Positions 24,984 through 35,600 of a stretch of 64,000 bases of DNA are shown here, piece by piece (the stretch's first letter is position 1; each line of letters starts with the position of its first letter). A model generated the notes under the pieces. It was not told the DNA's origin, ran no database searches, and saw only the letters and a list, made by a program, of their open reading frames with translations. Source of the stretch: Micromonospora sp. MW-13. Lineage in GTDB: Bacteria; Actinomycetota; Actinomycetes; Mycobacteriales; Micromonosporaceae. The DNA lies in assembly GCF_003434305.1 (NCBI RefSeq), contig NZ_QKKX01000077.1, forward strand, positions 22,561 through 86,560, in the 5' to 3' direction. The position numbers and the translations under genes were made by a program.

Positions 24984-27054
24984 GCATGCCTCGCATCACC
25001 TCGACGTACTGATCGAACGTCACTGGGTTGACGGTGCTGGCCGCGTAGGCGGCGTATCGGGCGGCCAGTGCCTCCCGTTCGCGTTCCGCGCGGCGGGTCT
25101 CGATCCTGTCGGCGTCGTACACCACGCGGCTGGCGATCTCGCCGCGCTCGAACAGGACGAAGGCGTCCATCCGGGCGGCCTCGTCACCGCTGGTCGTTCC
25201 GGGCAACGGCGGCCGGGTGCCGCCCGGACGGGCATCGAGCGTCGCGTCCCCGGTGATCGGGTCCATGTCGTTTTCGGCGTAAAGCGTGTCCAGGTGCTCG
25301 TTGAGACCGAGCTCGGCGTGCAGCACGACGTCGAGGAACTGCTGCTCCGGGCCGACCCGGCCAATCAGCGCCGGGTGGAGCAGCACCCGGATCCCGCGTC
25401 CGATGAACTGGTAGAACTCGCTGAAGCTGCCGTAGGGGCGCATCGGGACGACGACGCAGATCGGCGGGAAGTCGTAGCCTTGGCCGAGCATCTTCAACTG
25501 CACGATCGCGTCCAGGTCTCCGGCATCGGACTCGAACCGCTCGCGGACCCGCTTGATCTGAGTGTCGGTCATCGAGTGGTGCAACACGTCGCAGGCGATG
25601 CCCTGCTCGTTGGCGATGCGGGAGATCTGCTCGGCGTGCGCCTGCCCCATCGCCGCGAACAACACCCTCGGTTTGACCGGGAACAGCAGCTCCCGCTGAG
25701 CGTCCAGCGCACCGGCCACGGCCCGCATGACCCGGCGGATGGGTTCGGTGGACCGCGCGGTGATCCGTGACAGCTTGCGTTCGTCTCCGAGGATGGCGAG
25801 CAGCGCGTCACGGCCAATGATTTCGTCCCGGCGGCCGTCGGGCCACACCAGTTCGTAGGTGGTCAGTGCGGTGTCGGGGACGAAAGGCAGCACCCGCAGG
25901 TTCTTGGCGTTGCCGTCGGCGATGGAGTCGATCAGCCGGTAGCGGTAGACGACGTCGGCGGCGATCGGTTTGCCGTCTAGGCGGGTGAAACAGGCACTCA
26001 TCAGCAGCGACCGGGCGCTAGCGAAGTGCGCGAACAGTCGCTGGTAGGACTCTGCGGCGGCGATGTGCGCCTCGTCGACGACGATCATGTCCACGTCGTC
26101 GGGTGTGAGCTTGGTCAGCAGGTCGTCGGGATCGCCACCCGTGCCCAGGGAGTGGAAGTTGGTCACGATCACGTCGGCGGCGAGCAACTGTTCTCGCGTG
26201 ACGCGCCGGATGCCGCCGGTGTCCCGGTCAAGTACCCGCACCACCGGCGGGCGGCGGCCGGGTATGAGCGGGCCGCCGGGGAGTCCGTAGAGAGCGTTGC
26301 CGGGTGCCTGGTGGTCGAAGGCGCGGTCGAACGTGCCTCGGATGACGTTGCCTGGCGTGACGACCAGCGCGCGCCGCCGGGTGAACGCTAGGGCCGCGGC
26401 CACGCCGAGGACGGTCTTGCCGGCACCGACGCTCATCACGCAGGCGGCCTTCGTGCCACGGGAGCCGTAGTAGTTGCCGAGCGCGGCGAACGCTTGCTTC
26501 TGACACTCCCGCAGGGTGCGGGCGTCGATGGCGGAACGGACGCCGACGAAGTACCCGGAGGACGTCGGCGATGCGGCACGCGGGGACGGTGCCAACGCCC
26601 ATATCGGGTCGGGGGCCATGTCGGGCGCCTCCACATGGGGATCGGGAGAGACGAGGAGAGCAAGCGCGGGGTCGCGCGTGAGTACCGCTTGAAGCTGAGC
26701 AACGCAGCGGGCGGTGTCGGTGCGGATCGCATCGTAAGAGAATCGGACAACGGCACAGCCGGTGGCCATCAGGTCGTTCTGCCGGAGCCGGTCGTATGTG
26801 AATGCCGCACGGGTGCCATGCACGGTGAAGCCGTCGAGCTCGACAGCGACAGTCAGCTCATCCCCGCGGATCTCGTAGTCCAAGCGATAGGTGCGTCCGT
26901 CGACGGTGACCTCGGCCTGCGGGCGCAGGCGAGCGACGATCGCCTGCGATGCGGCCGGCGTGAGTACCCACCGCAGGAACGCCCACTCGAGGAACGAGTC
27001 GCTGGGCAGCACGTCCGCCAGCGACGTGACCTTGCCCGCCTGGGCGGGGATCAT
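24976..27054 (-). CDS. DUF559-like nuclease fused to DEAH helicase
   Basis: A 692-residue protein. The N-terminal part (about 50-125) resembles a DUF559/Vsr-like nuclease of the PD-(D/E)xK group: RLDYEI, then VAVELDGFTVHG, then a hydrophobic strand (CAVVRFSYDAI). A superfamily 2 helicase follows: Walker A VGAGKTVLGV (Lys213), DEAH box MIVVDEAHIAAAES (about 325), a SAMS-like motif (LLMSACFTRLDG), and motif VI QFIGRGIRVLL near residue 545. The ATG at 27054 overlaps the previous stop as ATGA, and the 3' end overlaps the next gene, so the three genes are translated together. Helicase-driven nucleases of this kind are typical of anti-phage or restriction-like systems; that role is inferred. Confidence 0.9.
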   Translation of the reverse strand: MIPAQAGKVTSLADVLPSDSFLEWAFLRWVLTPAASQAIVARLRPQAEVTVDGRTYRLDYEIRGDELTVAVELDGFTVHGTRAAFTYDRLRQNDLMATGCAVVRFSYDAIRTDTARCVAQLQAVLTRDPALALLVSPDPHVEAPDMAPDPIWALAPSPRAASPTSSGYFVGVRSAIDARTLRECQKQAFAALGNYYGSRGTKAACVMSVGAGKTVLGVAAALAFTRRRALVVTPGNVIRGTFDRAFDHQAPGNALYGLPGGPLIPGRRPPVVRVLDRDTGGIRRVTREQLLAADVIVTNFHSLGTGGDPDDLLTKLTPDDVDMIVVDEAHIAAAESYQRLFAHFASARSLLMSACFTRLDGKPIAADVVYRYRLIDSIADGNAKNLRVLPFVPDTALTTYELVWPDGRRDEIIGRDALLAILGDERKLSRITARSTEPIRRVMRAVAGALDAQRELLFPVKPRVLFAAMGQAHAEQISRIANEQGIACDVLHHSMTDTQIKRVRERFESDAGDLDAIVQLKMLGQGYDFPPICVVVPMRPYGSFSEFYQFIGRGIRVLLHPALIGRVGPEQQFLDVVLHAELGLNEHLDTLYAENDMDPITGDATLDARPGGTRPPLPGTTSGDEAARMDAFVLFERGEIASRVVYDADRIETRRAEREREALAARYAAYAASTVNPVTFDQYVEVMRGMRD

Positions 27055-27677
27055 CAGCTCTTGTCCTCCGCGGCGAACGCAGCACACCGCTCCCGTGCCC
27101 GCCGGGCAGGTGGAGTGTCGCCGTTGTCGAACCGATCGGCGAGCTCAAGCACCTGAGCTGCGTCGCCGAGCGCCCCCTCGGTGAGATAAAGGTCCAAAAG
27201 CGTCCGAAATGCTGTGATGCTGACGAACCGCAGTCCGCCGTCACGGTGCTCATAGGTGACCGCACTCGGGCAAGCCCGGATCAGCTGAAGGTCTAGCCAG
27301 CACAGCCGTTCCAGCTCGACGAATGCCTGCGGCCCTTCGGCGCGACGTGACCACAGGAGAGAGATGACCTCCTGGATTGCGAAGTGATAGTCAGCGGGTT
27401 CACCGGGTAACTCGAGAGCTTCGGCGAGAGTGCGCAACACCCGGGTCGTTGTCGCCTTACGGGAATCATCGAGACGGTAGGCACCAGCAGGGGCCTGACT
27501 GGTGGTTCCGTTCGGCATCGGCCAACTAAGGGACGGCGGCATGTCCGGCCAGCGGTTCACGGTCGGGCGCACCTTGCGCTGCCTGAGCTTGGACACATCC
27601 AGCCCCGACGGCGAGGAATAGTGGACGCCTGGCACGTTTGCGAAGCGTGGGAACCACAGTGGCACCTGTGAGTTCAT
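27054..27677 (-). CDS. Unknown 207-residue protein, first gene of helicase operon
   Basis: The start at the ATG 27677 (MNSQVPLWFPRF) is chosen because AAGGAAGGG lies just upstream; the frame stays open to 27734. Residues 1-75 are Pro/Trp-rich with little predicted structure. Residues 80-205 look all-helical, in the manner of TPR-like or scaffold domains (TTRVLRTLAEALELPGEP, FAIQEVISLLWSRR, AFRTLLDLYLTEGALGDAAQ). I recognise no family. It overlaps the nuclease-helicase start by four bases (ATGA), so it is the leader gene of the operon and a possible sensor or adaptor. Confidence 0.8.
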   Translation of the reverse strand: MNSQVPLWFPRFANVPGVHYSSPSGLDVSKLRQRKVRPTVNRWPDMPPSLSWPMPNGTTSQAPAGAYRLDDSRKATTTRVLRTLAEALELPGEPADYHFAIQEVISLLWSRRAEGPQAFVELERLCWLDLQLIRACPSAVTYEHRDGGLRFVSITAFRTLLDLYLTEGALGDAAQVLELADRFDNGDTPPARRARERCAAFAAEDKS

Positions 27678-27963
27678 CTGACGCCCTTCCTTGCAACGGC
27701 GCCCGAACGCGGCGCCGCGTTGCTGAACCAGCACGTAACGTACCGACGGTCGGCTACGTTGTCACGCTGTGCCGCCCCGGCGGAGCCCTCATCCAGCAGC
27801 TGGGCTGGCCGTCAGACCGTGCCTAGATCGCTGTCCGTCAGCCGGCCGGCCGGAGGCCGGCGATACCACCCGAAAGGGTGACAGAGCTGCGCGGATTGAG
27901 CGTTCCTCCTACTCTGGACGTGGGAACCATGACGGGGTAGATGTGCCGATCGTGGAGGTCCTT

Positions 27964-29289
27964 ATGGTGACGAGGACGACGGCAGAACCGGGACGGAGCA
28001 CTCTTTCGTCCTGGGCCGCCGGGCAGTGGAAGCTACGGCCACAACGGTTCGCCCCGGCTGCGGATGGGCTGCGGTTCGCGTTCTATGGACGAATGTCCAC
28101 CGTCGACTTTCAGGATCGGGCGTCGTCGTGCCGGTGGCAACGCGACTACGCCGGCGACCTGGTCGCCGGTCACGGCGGGATCGTGGTGGAGTTCTTCGAC
28201 GAGGGCGTCTCCCGCCGGGTGCCCTGGCCGGACCGGCCGCAGGCGGCACGGCTGCTCGACGCCATGACTGATCCGGCACGCGGGTTCGACGCGATCGTCG
28301 TCGGTGAGTACGAGCGCGCCTTCCACGGCCAGCAGCTTGAACAGTTGACTCCCACCTTGCTCAGGCACGGCGTGCAGTTGTGGCTGCCGGAAACTTACGG
28401 GCCGGTGGACTTCGACAACCCCGACAGTTGGCGCTGCTGGACCTGCTGGGTGTGCACTCCCAGCGGGAGGTATCCCGGGCCCGGCATCGCACCACTGCGG
28501 CCATGCGCGCTCAGGCCGAGTTGCAGGGGCGACATCTCGGCGGCCGTCCGCCTTACGGCTATCGGCTTGTGGACGCAGGCCCTCATCCGAACCGCGCCCA
28601 CGCCGCCTGGGGACGGCGCCTGCACCGCTTGGAGCCCCCACCGCAGCGGCCGCCAATGGATGCTCACCACTGTCGCGGCGATCCTGGCCAACCCCCGTTA
28701 CACGGGGCGGCAGGTCTGGAACCGTCAACGCACCGACCGTGATGCCCTCCCTGACAAGGGAGCCTTCGATCGACACCACGAGATCCAGCGGTGGAGCGCC
28801 TCCACTGACTGGGTCATCTCCCGCGAGATCGCGCATACTCCGCTGGTCAGCGAAGAACACTTCGTCGCCGTCCAGGCAATCCACAGCGCACCGACCCCGG
28901 CCGACGGCATCTCCCGCCGCTATTTGTTGGCCGGAGTGATCTGCTGCGGCGTGTGCGGCCGGATCATGGACTCCCACTGGGTCCACGACCGTGCCGGCTA
29001 CCGATGCCGACACGGCAACACCAGCACCCGACCCACCTCATCGAGGCGACAGAAGACCCTCTACGTCCGAGAGGACCATCTCCTGGACAGGATTCGACAC
29101 GACAGCTACCTCCGTCGGCACCACCCCGCAATGCGCGACCAGGATCCAGACAGCGTCGCGGGCTACCTACGGCTCAACAACATGATCATCGTGTGCGACC
29201 ACGACGCCTGGACCATCGAAACTGACACGGCGGTCTTCCCGCTCACCGCCCCGGCGAGCGTCCCGTTGGGCGGGGATTTTCGCTGTACG
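27964..29289 (+). pseudogene. Large serine recombinase, frameshifted and internally deleted
   Basis: The start at the ATG 27964 is preceded by GTGGAGG. The resolvase domain is intact at first (LRFAFYGRMSTVDFQDRASS, with the nucleophile Ser of RMST; GFDAIVVGEYERAF). Near 28425 the frame shifts; the true protein continues in the next frame (LALLDLLGVHSQREVSRARH, AELQGRHLGGRPPYGYRLVD). At about 28628, after RLHRLEP, about 45 residues are missing. The sequence resumes at HRSGRQWMLTTVAAILANPR, with the zinc ribbon (CCGVCGRIMDSHW, YRCRHG) and KTLYVREDHLLDRI. The gene cannot make a working recombinase. It lies just right of the nuclease-helicase operon, so it may mark the edge of an integrated element. 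Confidence 0.85.
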
Positions 29290-29301
29290 GGACAGGACGC
29301 T

Positions 29302-29450
29302 CGACCCTGCCTCCGCACCCCACGTCCGGTGGATCTTCGAGCAGCGGCTCGCCGGCCGGAGCGTGGCCAGCATCGCCCGCGCCCTCAACGACAACGGCGT
29401 CCCGTGCCCGTCCGGCGCCGCCGACCCAGCGCGTAACGGGGATCGCTCGA
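29302..29450 (+). pseudogene. Serine recombinase internal fragment
   Basis: The plus strand reads LDPASAPHVRWIFEQRLAGR, SVASIARALNDNGVPCPSGA, ADPARNGDR. This is exactly the recombinase segment (between RRLHRLEP and HRSG) that is missing from the gene just upstream. It is either a displaced piece of that gene or a scrap of a second recombinase. Confidence 0.7.
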
Positions 29451-29631
29451 AACGCGAAGAGAAATCACGCTTCGTGGGGAAATAACGTGTCCGAAACCAA
29501 AACCCAACTGGGTCCGACGCTGGCGGCGGCGATCCCGTTGATCTACTGACTGACCGGGGCGACGTTCCGGCGCTCGACAACCTTTTCGGTGCAACAGCGC
29601 TTGGACGTCGCTCCCGTCCCTAGGGTCCGCT

Positions 29632-29664
29632 GCGCCGGTGGCGATATCTGAACGCCACCGGCGC
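29632..29664 (-). terminator. Perfect hairpin after the giant three-gene operon
   Basis: GCGCCGGTGGCG (29632-29643) pairs perfectly with CGCCACCGGCGC (29653-29664) across a nine-base loop, 15 bases after the stop of the ATPase gene. It marks the operon end; there is no clear U-tract. Confidence 0.75.
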
Positions 29665-29678
29665 CGCATTGACCTTCG

Positions 29679-32600
29679 CTATGCGCCGCTGTTAAGCCTC
29701 TGCCAGGACCGGGCGATCACCGGTTCCGGCCCCCACCGCCCGTCGACGTCGCTCTGGTCGATCACGTCTAGCATCTGAAGTATGCGGGCGGTCCGGTCCG
29801 GCTGGGAACCGGTGAGCGCGCACAGCTCGATCATCTCGTCGTAGGTGACCGGAGCGGCGTACTCGAGCAGAGCCTGGAACGCGGCTTCGGCACCGGTGTC
29901 GGTACTCAGCCCGGTCGACTCGACGAATTCGGTGGCTCCGTCGACGGTCGCCAAGTACGTGGCCACCTGCTCGCAGATCTTTCTGGTGCTGGTGTGTTCC
30001 CGTGCCTTCTCCGCGGCCAGGTCCAGCAGATACGGCCATCCGCCGGTTGCCGTCATCAGCTGGGCCTGGCTGGTCGCGTCGGTGAACACCTTCATCCGCT
30101 CGTTGTCCGACAGCCATGTGCGTAGGCCGATGTCGGTGGCCCGGCGCAGGGCGATCACATCATCGCTGCCGAGTCCGAGGTCCGGGCTGGTCAGCAAATC
30201 CAAAATGCCGGAGGCTTGAACGTCGACAAGGACGGCGACGGTGCGGGTCGTGCCGGAGGCCGGCTGGATCTGCATCGCGTTGACGATCGTGGAGGTGACC
30301 GTTTCCGGTTTGGCGGTGAGCAGTGGGCTCAGAACCACGTGGTGCCGGCCGCCGATGTCCCCGCCTCGCAGCGCCTTGCCGTACGCCTGTGGCCGGGTGG
30401 TGACCGTCAGGTCGAACCGGGCCCCGAAACTCTTGCGTGACTGCTCTAGCAGTTCCTGCACCCGATCGACGGCTGTGGCCCTGGCCCCGGCGATAACCCT
30501 GATGGTGCTGCCGGCGGTACGGGTGACGACTTTGGACAGCTGCTGATCGGTACAGGGGGAGATCCGGCCGTCGGCGAGGTGGCCACGAGCCTGTTCGGTG
30601 GACAGCTTCGTTGGCGTCTTACGCCACTGGGAGCTGCACAACTCCTCCCAGATCTCGTCGGCGGTACCGAGCAGCCGCAGCACGTTCGTCGACCGCAGCC
30701 GCCAGCGGGTGCCGCCCACGGTGGCCGCAAGAACTCCGAGTTCACGCATCTCGTCGAGCAAAGACCGGAACTCGCCGGGCTCCTGCCGGGCGAAGCCCGC
30801 CGGCCACCACCGGTGGCATTCGTTGCGCAACTGCGAGGTCGTCATGGTGTGGTCGGCGCCGTTCTCCAAGGCGAAGTAGGCGACGACGAGGGCGATGAGT
30901 TTGTACCGGGAGTCCAGGTCCAGGGTGAGATGGACGGTCTGGCGGATCCGCTGCTTCAGCGACTCGGACCCGAGGACCTGATCCAGCAGGTTCTCGTCGA
31001 TCAGGTAGACAGGGCCGCCGTCACGGCGGTTCAGAACCGAGCTGACCAGGGCTTTGCCGGCCATCTGCAACAGCTTGGGCTGGTAAGTGCAGTAGGCGAG
31101 AACCCGGTGGACCAGTTCGTCGGACGCGAAGCGGATGCCGAGCGCCTCCATGGGGGTGAACAGCAACTGGTACGCCGGTTCGGGGCTGAGCGGGCCGATC
31201 GCTACCTGGTCACCGAGGTGAGCGTTGGCCAGCGGCTGGTTCGGCAGGTTGGCGAACCGCTGTACCTGATGCAGGCCGGCGAAGACTGGTTTGAAACGCC
31301 GGCCGGGGTACTTGTCCCGCAGGTTACGCAGGTGCGTAACGTGCTCGAAGCCGCGTTCGGCATCCGCGTCGAAGAATCCGTCACATTCGTCGATAAGCAG
31401 TAGCATCCGGCGGGCCGGGTTCTGGTCCAGCCATGTGGTGATCGCGGCGATGACGTCCTTGACGGGGTCGCGGGTCCTCTTTGGCAACGCGATCTTGTTC
31501 TCGGTGAGCTTCTCGGCCAGTTTGTCCCACAGCGTGAGCGGGTTGACCTTAGTGCCGATGACGTTGGGCAGCGTCACGTAGATCGGCAGGTTCGTGGGCA
31601 CCCGCCCGAACGCCCGGGCGGCCTCCTGCAACAGGGCCGTCTTGCCGAGCTGCCGGCCGCCGTAGAGCAGGTTCGGGCCGTTCGGGTCGATGATGTCGGC
31701 ACGTTCTGACCGCCGGCCGAAGAACATCTCCAGCGGCAGGGCCGCCTGCCCGTCGGGGGCGTACGGGTTCGTGGCCGCGAACGGCAGCAGAGTCCGAGCG
31801 GTGGTGATGAACTGACCGCTGCCGTGTAGCGCCAGGTGCAGGATCGCGATGTCGTCAATCACGATCACGGGCTTCTCGCTGTGCTGGGCGCACATCCGGG
31901 CGAGTTCTTCACGCTGGCCGGTGGTCATCGCGGCGAACAGCAGCACGATGACCGGCAGGTCGGTCCCGGGGTCCTGGCCGATCCAGCCGAACATGGCCCG
32001 TACATCGGGTTCCCCCCAGCACAACATGATTCGTTGCTGGCCGCCGGGCGGCGGGCTGTACTGCGGTACGCCCTGGGTCTCGCCGACACGGCGTACGCCG
32101 GTCAGATCCCACCAGGCACGGCGGGAACTTCCCTTGGGCTTCATATCCCGTACCGGCTGCATGCTGGCGAACTCGATACCTGCCAGCAGCAGCGCCGCCG
32201 CCAGACTGCTGCGCTGCACCCGGTCGTGCCGGATGTCGCGCATGTCTAGCCACGTCTGCAACAGGTCGGCGGTGGTCCGCTGTGCGGGAGTCAGTTCGTG
32301 GACGTCCAGCGCCGGATGGGGTTTGCCGTAGCGGACCGCGTCGATCAAGTCCCGGGTGAGGCCGCCGGGGACCCGCTCGGTCAGCCGCAGGAAACGGGTC
32401 AGGTCCTCCGAGGGCTCCGCAGACGGCAGAGTCTCGCCGAGCACCGCGGCAAGCAGGTACTCCTCAGCGGTCGCCAGGTCGCCGGCGGCGATACGGTCCT
32501 GGATCTGGTTTAGGCGCTGACTGCGGTCCGCTCCGGGTGGTACTTCGCTGTCCGCGCGGCGCCGCAACGCCGCTTGAGCCTCGTGCCGGCACATCGGCAG

Positions 32601-35600
32601 CTGTTCCTGAACGTCGATCAGCCGGCGGCGGTAGTCGCTCAGGTTGACCTGCTCCGGCGCGGCGGCGAGTCGGGAGACGTCCCCGGCCGCCAGAACACTG
32701 GTGACGGCGGTGCCGGCGTTCTCGTCAAGCTGACCGAGACGGGTGGCGCGGGCCACGTCCTCGGCAACGCTGTGATGCAGGGCCTTCAGCTCCAACAGCG
32801 ACTGTGCGGCAGCAGCCGTGAGCTGCTGGCTCATCTCCCGGGACTTCTCCGGCTCCGTGACCGCACTAATGAGCAACCCGGCGGTGGCGTACTGCTCCGC
32901 CCGAAGCCGCTGCGCGAACGCATCGGACCAGCCGGTGGAAGCCGCGACGGCGATCTCCTCGATAGTGGCTGGCCGCTCAGGAATGCCCTCGGCAGTGAAC
33001 GGTAGCTGCGGGCAGAGCAGCAACTCCTGGTAGATGACGGCATCGGGATCACGGTCGGAGCCAGTCAGTTTGCGCCCGTCGAGCAGACCGACGCTACCGT
33101 GCAGGCTGGTCAGGCACACCTGTGCCGCCTCAGCCTTCAGCAGCCAGGGCGTGCCCGCGGACGAGGCGATCAGGTTCTGTAGCTCATCCTCGGCAGCCGG
33201 CCACTGGGCAATCACGTCCACACGCAGACGAGCTAGTTCGGCCGGTACGGGGCCGTGTTCGGTGGCCTGGTTCACCCGGACCGCGTCAGCCCAGGCCCGG
33301 ACGGCGGCTACGGACCGTCCGGCCATCTCCTTGAGCTTGCGGCGCTGGCGGCCCTGCAGAGGGCGAGTGCTACCGGAGCGAATCTCGGCATCCTCGCGGT
33401 CGAGCAGGTCATCGACGTACTGACGCTTGGCGAACAGGCGCAGGCTCTCGGTTACCGCGTCGATCTCGATACGCTGGTCGGTTGCCGCGAGGGTCAGGAG
33501 CCGGCCGATGGCCCCGTTCGGGGACCACCACAGGGTGGCGATCTGATCAGCGCGGTCGAAAGCGAGGTTTCGGGGCTTGTTGAGCTCGGTCTGGGCAGCC
33601 TCGACGGTCACTGCTATGTCGTTGTCCGCTCCGGCGATTGGGGCGAGCGCCGCCAGCAGGTCCGGGCTGTACAGTAGGCGCTTCTCCGTGGCGGTGCCGA
33701 TCGTGCCAGCGATCGAGGACACCGCCGGCAGCTCGCGCAGGGATTCGGCCACCGACCGGGCGACCTGGCCGGCACCCGCGTCGGCGGTGACGAGGCAGGC
33801 CCGGACGGCACCGGCCAGCAGCAGCATCTGCGCCGTGGTGTCGCTGGACGGCGCGGCGCCCTGCTCGGCTTCCAGAGCGACCCGTAGGGCGTCGGCGGTC
33901 GGGGAAGTCTCGCTCCGAACCGCGGTGGCCAGGGTGAGGACCCGCAGCGCATCAGCACGGCGCCGGTCCCCGCACGCGGTCGCGGCGTGATAGGTCAGGC
34001 TGAGCCGGCCCGCGCCGAGCAGCTTCCGGACCAGCTCACGGCCGGCGGCGGGGTCGGTAGAACTCGTGTCATCGGCTTGGCCCCGGCCAGCATCGTCGCC
34101 GGCCGGGTCGTCCTCGGGAACATCGATGGTCACGTCCTCACCAACGGCCGAACCGTCGGTTGCCGCGGCCGGCTGCTCCCCGCCGAGCGGAGCAGGGTCG
34201 GTGAGTGCCTCGTTGGTCGGCGGAGGCACCGTGACGACCGGCTGCGGAGCGGTAGCCGGCTCCGGTTCCTCGGTAGCGGTCGGCTGCGGTTCGGGAGAGG
34301 CGACCACCGCCGTTTCAGGACCGGTCGCGGCGGCCTGCGGCGCAGGCTCGGAGACCGGCGTGTGGCTGGTCTCCTCTTCGCTGGGTCCTGTAATCCGCAA
34401 CTGCCCGGTAATGGCAGCGGTGCGCAGGGCGGCGAGGTCGGCGGGCAGATGCGATTCGAAGGTGGTCAGGGCCGCGGACAGGGCCTGCATGTCTTTGGTC
34501 TCGGAGGCGATGATCAGGTCCAGCAAAGCGACCAGGCCAGCCGCCTGCCGCTGCTGGTCCGCGTCCCAGAGCGGGTTGTGCTGCAAATCGGCAGCGAGCT
34601 GTATCGCCGCAGTGATTCGGTCCTGTTCGCTGGTCGGTCCGGTGAGCCGGCTGATGTCGGCGAGCCGGTCGTGATGACCGCACTGACCGGCGGTCGCGGT
34701 TAGTGCGGTGAGCAGGTCCTCGACGGTTACGTCAGCGGGTGTGTCCCGACCCAACTGGGTGAGCAGGTCACGAGCTGCGTCGGCCGCGTCGAGGAACTCG
34801 ATAACCGGGTCCAGGTCGTTTCGGCCCGGGATCTGACCACGGTGCAGCACGTCAGTAAGGGCCTCCACAGCTTCCCGGGCCGCCGTGTGGCGGGTGGTCA
34901 GGTTCGTCGCGGCATCCGCAACGTCACCAGCGGGCATGGAGGTGCCGGGTTCGGCAGGCATGATGTCAGATCCTTCTGTTATCGGGTCGTTGCCGAGACC
35001 GGGCGGTCGGAATGTTTCGATACCGGCTGGCTCGATGCTGCCGCCGTCGTCGACTTCATCGTCGTCACAAGGCGCGGCTCCGCCTTCATTGTCATCAGTC
35101 TCGTAAGCATCGATGATGGCCTGTTCTATCTCTCGGCAGGCATGCATGATGTCGTTTACGGCCTTCTGCGGCCAGCCAGGAAGACCGAGAGCGGCGTCCA
35201 GGCCGACCCGCAGAGCGATGGTCATGATCGGGGAGACCGGGCCGTGGCACACCAGCGCCAACCGCAGGATCGCGGTCTGTGCCGGGTCCTTGGTCAACGC
35301 TTGCCGTAGCGCCTCCTCCGCCTCCAGAAATCCGGCATCAGCATTGTGACGCCACAGCGTTCCGAGTCGTTCGGCTACCGAGACAGTGAGAAAAAGGGCT
35401 GCGTCGTAGCGCTTATGTGTCGGCCACGCCCGAAGTTTCGTCAGGCCCCAACCCGCCGAGACCGTGGTTGGCCGTTTGGCGGGCGGGACACCTAAGTCAT
35501 TGAGGAAGTTTGTTCTACTTGGCTGAGGTAACTGCCACGCGAGAGCGGCGAACTGCTCGCTGGTCAGACATTCCAAAGAGTCCGTTACCGGATCGCCGAG

